The notes below the pieces were generated by a model. The model saw only the letters and a program-made list of their open reading frames with translations, did not search any database and was not told where the DNA came from. A stretch of DNA of 22,925 nucleotides from a virus. Each line of letters starts with the position of its first letter. Position 1 is the first letter of the stretch. This document shows, piece by piece, positions 7,291-12,593 of the stretch. The stretch covers positions 1-22,925 of the IMG/VR virus record IMGVR_UViG_3300042340_000088; one strand, 5' to 3'. A program made the translations under genes and the position numbers.

Positions 7291-7647
7291 TCAGAATATC
7301 TCTTTAATTAAATCATGACTTGTTTCTTCGTGTTTATAATATCTCCCATCCTCATAGAACCAAGAACCATTACACGCTTGACCAAGTCTAGCAGCCCAAT
7401 AATTACCATAATTATCGTAGTATTTAACAATATACCGATCACCGTCTGCGTTACTATATATGTGATTGATTTCTAGTTTCATAGGCATCACTAGAGACTC
7501 ATTAGCAGATGTACATACACCATTCCCAAAATACCAATCAAGCTCTTCATTGAATAAATCAACACCGACAAATTTATCATCTTTTTCATATATTATATAA
7601 ACACGATGATTGTCCCCATTTCTATACTCTTTGCCAACTTCAATCAT
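7291..7647 (-). CDS. Family A small protein with two modules
   Basis: 118 residues made of two copies of a roughly 55-60 residue module that recurs in this window: (I/L)-x-V-G-K-x-Y at the start, a glycine turn, hydrophobic strands, a W/Y-containing strand near the end and a closing D-L-I-K-E. Module 1 starts MIEVGKEYRNGDNHRVY; module 2 starts LEINHIYSNADGDRY and ends SHDLIKEIF. Such proteins are frequent in accessory regions of T7-like phages and have no known function as far as I know. The ATG overlaps the upstream stop (TAATG). It is the last gene before the strong terminator and is paired with the family B gene just upstream. Confidence 0.7.
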   Translation of the reverse strand: MIEVGKEYRNGDNHRVYIIYEKDDKFVGVDLFNEELDWYFGNGVCTSANESLVMPMKLEINHIYSNADGDRYIVKYYDNYGNYWAARLGQACNGSWFYEDGRYYKHEETSHDLIKEIF

Positions 7648-7841
7648 TATCTTAACCCCATTGCAATTTCAATTTTAGCCAGATCTTCTTCAGTTAACAA
7701 ATAGCTTGACCAAGCATCAAGTTCATCATATGAAATCTTTACAGAGAAATTCTTTCCAGATTTTGAAATACATACTTCTGAGATTCTATCAAGGTTAATC
7801 AATACATTAGTCCCTTGATCTGTGACTTTTATAAAGTTCAT
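7647..7841 (-). CDS. Family B small protein (FlbD-like pattern)
   Basis: 64 residues: MNFIKVTDQGTNVLINLDRI, then two beta strands and a C-terminal helix (LTEEDLAKIEIAMG). The pattern F-I-K-V-T, V-x-I-N-x-D-x-I and a final helix recurs in three other genes here (8185, 8959 and 9150). It resembles the layout of the small FlbD/YlzI family of bacteria, which I note as a similarity of pattern only. AAAGGAG eight to nine bases before the ATG is a strong ribosome binding site. Function unknown. It alternates with family A genes on both sides. Confidence 0.65.
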   Translation of the reverse strand: MNFIKVTDQGTNVLINLDRISEVCISKSGKNFSVKISYDELDAWSSYLLTEEDLAKIEIAMGLR

Positions 7842-8197
7842 TTTATTTTCTCCTTTAAAGGGTAGTGACTAGCGCATTCTGCTTTACCATCTATAGCATA
7901 GAGTGCAGTTGTGTGCCCGATGGTGTTAGGGTACATAATACCGATAACAGGATACCTTCCGCTAGGGCTAATACTAGCGATAAACACGTGGTTATTCCAG
8001 TGATCTAACCATGTATCCCCTGCCTTAAGATCTAGTGGTTGTTCTAAGACTAAATCAACATATCCATGACCTTCTTTACTGTACCATTCAAGATCACCAC
8101 TAAACATGTTCTCGCCTACAAACTGATCGTGTTCTTTAAATAATATCCGAATACGTTGACCATTAAGATTCTTATACTCTTTGTCTACTTCAAGCAT
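7838..8197 (-). CDS. Family A small protein with two modules
   Basis: 119 residues. Module 1 opens MLEVDKEYKNLNGQRIRILF and resembles the first half of the 7291-7647 protein closely, including K-x-D-x-F-V-G and an L-(D/E)-W-Y core. Module 2 begins LKAGDTWLDHWNNHVF, has YPVIGIMYP typical of the family's central strand (Y-P-V-(I/L)-G), and closes with YPLKEKIK. The ribosome binding site AAAAGGAG lies eight bases before the ATG. It is followed, with a four-base overlap, by a family B gene, exactly as the other A/B pairs. No catalytic residues are apparent and no function can be assigned. Confidence 0.7.
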   Translation of the reverse strand: MLEVDKEYKNLNGQRIRILFKEHDQFVGENMFSGDLEWYSKEGHGYVDLVLEQPLDLKAGDTWLDHWNNHVFIASISPSGRYPVIGIMYPNTIGHTTALYAIDGKAECASHYPLKEKIK

Positions 8198-8403
8198 CTT
8201 GTAAGCTCCTTTTTTAATTTAATTGCTTCATCATCATCCACTGTAAATACTTCAAAAGGAGTATTTGGATTATCCTTATGATAACAACGTACTTGAATAT
8301 TGTTGTTATCTAGTATTCTAGTTATAATTGATGAAACACCGTCAAGATTTATATACACTGTAGTATAGACATCTTTACAATTTGTTGTAAGCGTTATGAA
8401 CAT
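8185..8403 (-). CDS. Family B small protein
   Basis: 72 residues from the ATG at 8403, chosen because GGAG stands six bases upstream. Longer in-frame readings start at TTG and overlap the upstream gene. MFITLTTNCKDVYTTVYINLD followed by a V-S-S-I strand gives the family B pattern with an insertion of a few residues. The C-terminus is a helix with D-D-E-A-I-K-L-K-K-E-L. It overlaps the following family A gene by 13 bases. Unknown function. Its place between two family A genes supports the idea of a repeated A/B unit. Confidence 0.6.
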   Translation of the reverse strand: MFITLTTNCKDVYTTVYINLDGVSSIITRILDNNNIQVRCYHKDNPNTPFEVFTVDDDEAIKLKKELTRCLK

Positions 8404-8404
8404 A

Positions 8405-8572
8405 TCATTCTCCACAGGTCGCTTCATTTTGTTCAATGAAGTGATTCAGAATCTCTTGAGTGACAACAATAGTTGTCATACCTGGAATCGGTTGATTTGA
8501 GTACACAGCGCTGTCATAGATAACATATGGTGTACCGACTAAACTAATAAAATATAATGCACAGTAACTCAT
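8405..8572 (-). CDS. Small unknown protein
   Basis: 55 residues. The ATG overlaps the stop of the upstream family A gene (ATGA), and the stop TGA lies just before the next ATG at 8403, so the reading frame fills the gap exactly. The N-terminal half (YCALYFISLVGTPYVIYD) is hydrophobic with aromatic residues; the C-terminal part is helical and acidic (EILNHFIEQNEATCGE). No family is recognised. It is too short to judge alone, but the stop/start geometry on both ends is the same as that of its neighbours and supports real translation. Confidence 0.55.
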   Translation of the reverse strand: MSYCALYFISLVGTPYVIYDSAVYSNQPIPGMTTIVVTQEILNHFIEQNEATCGE

Positions 8573-8775
8573 TTCACTTCCTCAATCAGGTCATTATCAT
8601 CAAAATCGCCATTAATAAATTTTCCATCTAATGTAAATGTCGCGGGATCTAATATCCAGTCTTCGTATGTTGCAGCAATAACAGGATACGTAATATCTTT
8701 ATCACCGATGTACACGACTTCCCAAATCTGTCCGTCTATGCTTTTGTACTTTTTGCCCACTTCTAATTTTAACAT
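8569..8775 (-). CDS. Family A small protein, single module
   Basis: 68 residues, one complete module and the clearest view of it: LKLEVGKKYKSIDGQIWEVV, then TYPVIAATY, then a strand with FTLDGKF, ending D-N-D-L-I-E-E-V-K. GGAG seven bases before the ATG is a good ribosome binding site and fixes this start, although an upstream reading frame overlaps the first 74 bases. The C-terminal D-L-I-E-E-V matches D-L-I-K-E-V of the 290-residue protein at 13049. A small beta-rich fold is expected. No function is known. Confidence 0.7.
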   Translation of the reverse strand: MLKLEVGKKYKSIDGQIWEVVYIGDKDITYPVIAATYEDWILDPATFTLDGKFINGDFDDNDLIEEVK

Positions 8776-8968
8776 TGTGTTTCTCCACTTTTGCTATGAA
8801 TGTATGAATATGATGTCCACCAAGAATATCTCCAACCCATGCCATGACAATAGGTTTCTTAGAATACATCATATTGTGTTTGTACTCAAACTTATCACCA
8901 TCGATGTCAACGCCCGTGAAGGCGCTGACGTTTGACGATAATATTAAAAATAATATTATTAGAGGCAT
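8702..8968 (-). CDS. Small secreted or membrane-anchored protein with signal peptide
   Basis: 88 residues from the ATG at 8968, which overlaps the upstream stop. The in-frame GTG three codons earlier is less likely. The N-terminus MPLIILFLILSSNVSA is a short hydrophobic segment ending in an A-x-A-like signal peptidase site (V-S-A, then F). The next part, FTGVDIDGDKFEYKHN, resembles a family A opening turn. The C-terminal third overlaps the following gene by 74 bases, which is longer than usual for this genome, so the real product could be shorter in effect or the frame could be decayed. If exported, it would act in the host envelope, for example in superinfection control; this is speculative. 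Confidence 0.45.
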   Translation of the reverse strand: MPLIILFLILSSNVSAFTGVDIDGDKFEYKHNMMYSKKPIVMAWVGDILGGHHIHTFIAKVEKHNVKIRSGQKVQKHRRTDLGSRVHR

Positions 8969-9156
8969 TCTTCCCACTTCTTGAATTGTTCAATTACCTT
9001 CATTGAAGTTTCTCTTGAAACAATATACCGTCTAGTGTGTTCATTTGGCCCTTTATACTTTAGCGCAATTATACGCTTATCAACAGCAATATTACGAACA
9101 CTATTAGTATCAACACAAACGAGACTGCCTCTTTTTGTCATAAACTTAATTAACAT
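8959..9156 (-). CDS. Family B small protein
   Basis: 65 residues from the ATG at 9156, chosen because GGAG lies six bases before it. The in-frame ATG at 9168 has no binding site. MLIKFMTKRGSLVCVDTNSV gives the family B opening (I-K-F-x-T, then a V-D-x-N-x-V turn). Strands with YIVSRET and a final helix (MKVIEQFKKWEECL) complete the pattern. It directly follows another family B gene, with a seven-base overlap, so here two B copies are adjacent. Basic overall. Function unknown. Confidence 0.65.
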   Translation of the reverse strand: MLIKFMTKRGSLVCVDTNSVRNIAVDKRIIALKYKGPNEHTRRYIVSRETSMKVIEQFKKWEECL

Positions 9157-9356
9157 AATTTGCTCCATTGGAATCTTAATGCACGAGCTATTTCATGCCA
9201 AGTTTCATATGTGACAGTGTGGCATTTATTGTGAGTAGGATATGAAACGCCTACATAGTACTTCTTATCATCTGAATAAAGTGCTACACTCTCTGTTGCA
9301 TTGAAGTTGATTGTAATTAACTCATCTTCTGTACTCTTAACTATTATAATGTTCAT
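9150..9356 (-). CDS. Family B small protein
   Basis: 68 residues: MNIIIVKSTEDELITINFNA opens with the family pattern (I-I-I-V, then I-T-I-N-x-N). The middle strand YYVGVSYPTHN and a C-terminal helix (YETWHEIARALRFQW) follow. The ATG overlaps the stop of the upstream HNH-like gene (ATGA). It is the most upstream member of the B series and, with the 8959 gene, forms a direct tandem. No function can be named. Confidence 0.65.
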   Translation of the reverse strand: MNIIIVKSTEDELITINFNATESVALYSDDKKYYVGVSYPTHNKCHTVTYETWHEIARALRFQWSKLC

Positions 9357-9814
9357 GCGTCCATCCCAATAAATTTCATACCAAGTTCACTTCGTTGAGC
9401 ATTTCTATACTCTAGTGCTTCTGTCAATGTTCTACATCTTTTTGAAATAACTTTACCTTTGTGATTCATAGCCACATCATACACAACTCTTTCAGCTGAT
9501 ACTGTTGGTCTAATATTTCTATAAACACTTTTAACGCTTGTGCCATCTTTCAGATATAGATTTTCAATTCTAGTGTTCTGTTTATTATTGTCAACATAGC
9601 CCAGATAATCCAATTGCGTAAGTTCATCGCCATGATGATATGTCCACACAAGGCGTGCCGCAACATACATCCTATGGTTTACCTGAATGATTCGATTTCT
9701 ATCAGGATCGAACCTTACAGCGTTGTGGCTTTGCTTAAATTTTGAATCTCTCCAATATAAGCAACCTGTTATCGCGTCATAATCGAATAATCTTCTAACT
9801 TCTTTTTGATTCAT
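9353..9814 (-). CDS. HNH-fold protein lacking the catalytic residues, with AP2-like C-terminus
   Basis: 153 residues. The skeleton is that of phage homing HNH endonucleases: LFDYDAITGCLYWRD near the start, then AARLVWTYHHGDE where active enzymes have A-H-R-L-x-W, then LGYVDNNKQNTRIENLYLKD where active enzymes have I-D-H-x-N-G-x-x-x-D-N-R-I-x-N-L. The first His is Ala, the central His is Tyr and the DNR Asn is Thr. Residues about 105-150 (VVYDVAMNHKGKVISKRCRTLTEALEYRNAQ) resemble the AP2-type DNA-binding domain that often follows HNH. So DNA binding may remain while cleavage is probably lost. AAAGG lies about eight bases before the ATG. It overlaps a second protein of the same type. Confidence 0.65.
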   Translation of the reverse strand: MNQKEVRRLFDYDAITGCLYWRDSKFKQSHNAVRFDPDRNRIIQVNHRMYVAARLVWTYHHGDELTQLDYLGYVDNNKQNTRIENLYLKDGTSVKSVYRNIRPTVSAERVVYDVAMNHKGKVISKRCRTLTEALEYRNAQRSELGMKFIGMDA

Positions 9815-10139
9815 TTGAAATACCTTTTAGTAATGTTGAAAATTTTCCGACAGCTGGTAGCTCCCGGTTTGCAATGTATAAGTTACAAATCTTTATGTTG
9901 AATGAATTTCCATCTTTATACTGCAGTCTTTTATCAGGCCATTCACCATAATATAATCGCCATGCAAGACGCCCCATTGTTGTTTGCATTCTCCCTTGAC
10001 GTGAATTAATTAAATATTGTCCACCTCTTTGGCTATTTGCAGTAAAGCCTAAAATCCAACCAAAGATAGACACAACTTTACCTTCTATAGGATCATATTT
10101 GTAATAGCCACTCTCTATCCACTTATCAAATTCTTTCAT
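9795..10139 (-). CDS. Second HNH-fold protein lacking the catalytic residues
   Basis: 114 residues. GYYKYDPIEGKVVSIFGW matches the opening of HNH homing enzymes. MGRLAWRLYYGEWPDKRLQY replaces the usual A-H-R-L-A-W segment and has Gly for the first His. LQYKDGNSFNIKICNL aligns with I-D-H-I-N-G-x-x-x-D-N-R-I-x-N-L but has Tyr in place of the central His and Ile for Asn. The hydrophobic and Gly residues of the fold are kept. It is followed by the second degenerate copy with a 20-base overlap. An inactive nuclease fold used for DNA binding is my inference. An undiscovered alternative active site cannot be excluded. Confidence 0.6.
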   Translation of the reverse strand: MKEFDKWIESGYYKYDPIEGKVVSIFGWILGFTANSQRGGQYLINSRQGRMQTTMGRLAWRLYYGEWPDKRLQYKDGNSFNIKICNLYIANRELPAVGKFSTLLKGISNESKRS

Positions 10140-10144
10140 AACTG

Positions 10145-10819
10145 TTAACCATTGTTAATAAAACCTAATACATCACGACCTAAGATAATTAAATCGTTTT
10201 CACTAATATTGTCTGCTAAAATCAATATTGAGCCATTCTTAATTTCTACTAAGAATTCATAATCATTTCTAGCAAATTTAATTGTTCTACCTTCCGAACT
10301 TATAACACTAAATGCGCCTGATGTTACGTCAGGTTTGAGGCTAATGCCTGATTGAGTGGAAATAATTTCCTTTAAGCGTTTAAATGCTTCGTCACTTGCT
10401 AAAGATACTTTAACTTCCATCCCATCAATTTTACAAGCAGGATATAAAAGTTTTATTAATTCCAATTCAGCATTAGTAGAGCATTTTAATGTTTTATACT
10501 CAAGTGTAACAATTGCATTTTTAGGAAAAGTCTGTAAGGCTTTATCTAAAGCCAATCCTAAAAATTCATTGATTAAACCTCTTTTTCTATATGCAGCGTA
10601 CGGAATATTTGCATACATTTGAGTCTCTTCTGGTAATTCAAATACTACACGCATTTGAGCTTCCCTTGAAGTATTTAAAAGATCTTCTTCAGAAACTAGA
10701 GACACACCTATTAGCGCTAATTCATTGCATTTTTCAACTAAAGTTTTACCTTCATTACGAGCAATAGTTATAACCTGGTCACGAACTTTATGTGTTGTGT
10801 ATATGGTAATTGTTTTCAT
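10145..10819 (-). CDS. Unknown protein with possible ribbon-helix-helix segments
   Basis: 224 residues. Two segments have the strand-helix-helix look of ribbon-helix-helix DNA-binding domains: residues 1-42 (MKTITIYTTHKVRDQVITIA, then a second helix) and about 55-95 (MRVVFELPEETQMYANIPYA, then RGLINEFLGLALDKAL). The C-terminal 130 residues form a mixed alpha/beta part with no recognised family. It is the first gene after the terminator at 10844-10873 and has AAAGGA eight bases before the ATG. If the reading is right, it could be a phage transcription regulator, for instance acting on the 22-nt sites. This is untested inference. Confidence 0.6.
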   Translation of the reverse strand: MKTITIYTTHKVRDQVITIARNEGKTLVEKCNELALIGVSLVSEEDLLNTSREAQMRVVFELPEETQMYANIPYAAYRKRGLINEFLGLALDKALQTFPKNAIVTLEYKTLKCSTNAELELIKLLYPACKIDGMEVKVSLASDEAFKRLKEIISTQSGISLKPDVTSGAFSVISSEGRTIKFARNDYEFLVEIKNGSILILADNISENDLIILGRDVLGFINNG

Positions 10820-10843
10820 TTGGCATTTCCTTTGAATTTGATT

Positions 10844-10873
10844 AAAAACCCCTCAACCATTAAGGTCAAGGGG
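10844..10873 (-). terminator. Intrinsic terminator after the 204-residue gene
   Basis: On the minus strand CCCCTTGACC pairs with GGTTGAGGGG around a TTAAT loop (ten pairs, two of them G-U), followed immediately by TTTTT. It begins 14 bases after the stop of the 10887-11501 gene and closes that transcription unit. Confidence 0.9.
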
Positions 10874-10886
10874 TGTTTGTTAAAAA

Positions 10887-11501
10887 TTACTTACCAGCTT
10901 TTGCTTCACGTTTTAAACGATTAGCTTCACGTTTTGCAGCCAATTCAGCTACAGCTTCTGGGCCTTTAGACTCAGCTTCTGCATCTTCTTCAGCACGTTT
11001 CTTAGCTTGGTATTCTGCTAAACCAGCAGCAGCTTTGGGTGACACTTCGCGTTTTTCAACGCCAGCGCTATAAGCTTCCAAGATAGCAGCAGAGTTACTA
11101 ACAACATAATCAGCAAGTTCAGGATTACCTGATGCTTGTAAGATTTCTGTTTTAGCGGCTTCTACTTTTTCTTCAGCAGTTAAACGTTTTACAGCAGGCC
11201 ATCTGAACGAATCTAAGACAGCTTTTGCATTGTCAAATAAGAAACCTGAAGTGATTTCCGCAAGTGCTTTTTCCAATTTGTTATAATCAGATTTAGTCAC
11301 ACGACGAATAGTACCACTTTCGAAAGCAGATTCAACTGTGTCTTGGTTATCAACTAACCATTCTGCAACGTCTGTTTGATTGCTTACAGCTGTTAACATA
11401 GCTGCTAAAATCAATGGACGTCTAACAAAGTTTAATGCTTCTGCTTTAGTTGCAAATGTTTGACCGTTTACTACGAATGCTTGTTGGATTTGGACTGACA
11501 T
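10887..11501 (-). CDS. 204-residue protein in its own transcription unit, function unknown
   Basis: Helical protein. The N-terminus (MSVQIQQAFVVNGQTFATKA) has a short beta hairpin followed by a long helix, and the middle is mixed. The last 50 residues are a charged Ala/Glu/Lys/Arg helix (EYQAKKRAEEDAEAESK, AAKREANRLKREAKAGK). Codons are less AT-biased than in the neighbours. It has AAGGA nine bases before the ATG, a leader of roughly 120 bases with a 22-nt motif and an inverted repeat, and a strong terminator directly behind. This single-gene arrangement suggests a protein needed in large amount, such as a DNA-binding or scaffold-like protein. I do not recognise the family. Confidence 0.75.
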   Translation of the reverse strand: MSVQIQQAFVVNGQTFATKAEALNFVRRPLILAAMLTAVSNQTDVAEWLVDNQDTVESAFESGTIRRVTKSDYNKLEKALAEITSGFLFDNAKAVLDSFRWPAVKRLTAEEKVEAAKTEILQASGNPELADYVVSNSAAILEAYSAGVEKREVSPKAAAGLAEYQAKKRAEEDAEAESKGPEAVAELAAKREANRLKREAKAGK

Positions 11502-11514
11502 GATGAATTCCTTA

Positions 11515-11541
11515 AGATAAATTATTAATTAATATTTATCT
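11515..11541. repeat. AT-rich inverted repeat in the leader of the 204-residue gene
   Basis: AGATAAAT and ATTTATCT form perfect 8-base arms around an 11-base AT loop, just upstream of the ribosome binding site of the 10887-11501 gene. On the mRNA this gives a weak hairpin that could protect the 5' region or influence ribosome access. A dimeric protein-binding site is equally possible. Confidence 0.5.
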
Positions 11542-11622
11542 GTGCGGTCCCACTTAGTGCGCTTTTGCCCAATGCTCTTACAGTTCTTAATACGAGATGA
11601 GAATCTAACTTCTTATTTGAAA

Positions 11623-11644
11623 TTAGGGTTAATTTAACGGGGTT
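11623..11644 (-). promoter_or_regulatory. 22-nt conserved motif, copy C (candidate phage promoter or operator)
   Basis: Identical over 22 bases to copies A and B, 4.4 kb away, while the flanking bases differ. It stands 120 bases upstream of the 204-residue gene, so again at the head of a transcription unit, downstream of the preceding gene's stop and in the same orientation as A and B. Confidence 0.6.
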
Positions 11645-11676
11645 GGCACACTCGCATTACACCCAAAACCCGTTAA
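11634..11676. repeat. Inverted repeat using half of copy C
   Basis: TTAACGGGGTT (11634-11644, part of copy C) is mirrored by AAACCCGTTAA at 11666-11676, with one extra base in one arm, across 21 bases. On the minus-strand transcript this could form a hairpin just past the stop of the 11690-12016 gene. It lacks a T-run, so it is not a typical terminator. Confidence 0.45.
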
Positions 11677-11689
11677 TGGCCTGCTTTTG

Positions 11690-12016
11690 CTACGCAGACG
11701 GCACGAGGAACCTGTCCCATGCCTGCAGGGATGCCTCAGACGCGGTTGCCAGCTCTGCCCCAGTTTCTGGCCCAAATTTGGGCACCCTGATGCCAGCGGG
11801 TAGCACGGGCTGTGAGTCACCAACTTCCACAAGATTGAGGTCATTGTACGGATCATTCTTATTAACTAATCCCTCCATAGTCCATGAAGTATGTTCCCAA
11901 TCACCCTCATCTAAATACAACCCAAGTACAGGATAGCCATAACGCTCTTCAATAATGCCCAAAAGCACAACTTCGCGGCCATCTTGTGTCTCATATGCTT
12001 TATCTAAATCAATCAT
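11690..12016 (-). CDS. Family A protein with a GC-rich C-terminal extension
   Basis: 108 residues. Residues 1-65 are one family A module (MIDLDKAYETQDGREVVLLG, YPVLGLYL, a W-containing strand, closing DLNLVEV). Residues 66-108 (SQPVLPAGIRVPKFGPETG, then a helix ending DRFLVPSA) have no counterpart in the other members. The DNA for this tail is strikingly GC-rich: 40 of 60 bases at 11701-11760 are G or C. The ATG overlaps the upstream stop (ATGA). The extension looks like a segment of other origin fused to a phage module, or a read-through into acquired DNA. Function unknown. Confidence 0.65.
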   Translation of the reverse strand: MIDLDKAYETQDGREVVLLGIIEERYGYPVLGLYLDEGDWEHTSWTMEGLVNKNDPYNDLNLVEVGDSQPVLPAGIRVPKFGPETGAELATASEASLQAWDRFLVPSA

Positions 12017-12234
12017 TTTCTTATTACCCCTTGACTTGGATCACTTAATTCAACAAGCTCATAGATGTGCTTGCCTTCGATTACAACACCACCAATGTTT
12101 GTTTGGTGGACTTGACGATAGCCTTCGTACTTAATATTAACTACAACTACCGATACAGCTATTGCTATCATCATTCCGATAATAGCAGATATTAAATCAA
12201 ATTTGTGTAACATGTTTTTAACCTCTTGGTTCAT
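12013..12234 (-). CDS. Small membrane protein with one N-terminal membrane segment
   Basis: 73 residues if started at 12234, where ATG overlaps the previous stop. An ATG at 12213 has the better ribosome binding site (AGAGG eight bases upstream) and would give 66 residues. Residues about 13-33 (LISAIIGMMIAIAVSVVVV) form one membrane segment, followed by a polar domain of about 40 residues with G-G-V-V-I-E-G-K-H-I-Y-E-L. The topology suggests an inner-membrane protein with a short soluble tail. It lies between two family A genes. Possible roles include superinfection exclusion or membrane tethering, but nothing in the sequence decides. Confidence 0.65.
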   Translation of the reverse strand: MNQEVKNMLHKFDLISAIIGMMIAIAVSVVVVNIKYEGYRQVHQTNIGGVVIEGKHIYELVELSDPSQGVIRK

Positions 12235-12440
12235 CTTTCTTCCAAATCTAAATCATTATCTACAATGCTTTCATCGCATCGCCCATCTAACATCCATCTT
12301 TCATCAATCCATTCTGCATAATCGGTGTCATAATAACGCCCTAACACTGGATAATCAGTTTTAACTGATGTGATGATTTGATGTACTTCCGCCTTGAAGC
12401 CACATCGCGTTTTGTACTTCTTTTGAATCTCTATTTTCAT
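12231..12440 (-). CDS. Family A small protein, single module
   Basis: 69 residues: MKIEIQKKYKTRCGFKAEVH opens the module and is close to the first residues of the 290-residue protein at 13049 (MKIKLNKKYRTRHGKVVRI). YPVLGRYYD is the central strand, WMLDGRCDE the third strand, and V-D-N-D-L-D-L-E-E-R the end. The stop overlaps the ATG of the membrane protein gene. Similarity to the 13049 gene, only 600 bases away, suggests local duplication. No function is known. Confidence 0.7.
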   Translation of the reverse strand: MKIEIQKKYKTRCGFKAEVHQIITSVKTDYPVLGRYYDTDYAEWIDERWMLDGRCDESIVDNDLDLEER

Positions 12441-12443
12441 AAA

Positions 12444-12593
12444 TTACCCCGGTGGATTGCATGAGTAGCACATGCAGTTTCTGTGATAGCCGTGTGGGCC
12501 AAGAATTCTATCACCATCTTCTTCCCAGTTTTCTTCTTGAGGTTCTGGATCATAATCCCACTCTTGTTCTTCAGTTAATTTACCTAATATCAT
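12444..12593 (-). CDS. Small acidic protein with cysteine knuckle
   Basis: 49 residues that exactly fill the gap between two genes. The ATG overlaps the end of the 12580-12918 gene by 14 bases, and the stop lies three bases before the next ATG. The first 30 residues are acidic with Trp and Pro (EEQEWDYDPEPQEENWEEDG). The C-terminus has GPHGYHRNCMCYSCNPPG, with H-x-x-C-x-C-x-x-C spacing that could bind a zinc ion. Too short for a full zinc finger domain of a known class. A protein-protein contact or adaptor role is possible. Confidence 0.5.
   Translation of the reverse strand: MILGKLTEEQEWDYDPEPQEENWEEDGDRILGPHGYHRNCMCYSCNPPG

Noticed and set aside
11540-11620. Possible tRNA or structured RNA in the leader of the 204-residue gene
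   Set aside because: No T-arm consensus, no acceptor stem pairing and only direct GTGCG repeats were found.
7026-11644. Reading the 22-nt motif as a plus-strand promoter (TTAATTTAAC followed by GGGG)
   Set aside because: No plus-strand gene follows any copy, so a plus-strand role would give only antisense RNA. This is possible but less economical.
11629-11856. Overlapping frames on both strands in the GC-rich island
   Set aside because: Long open frames arise easily from GC-rich sequence. Only the family A frame has a supported start and family similarity.
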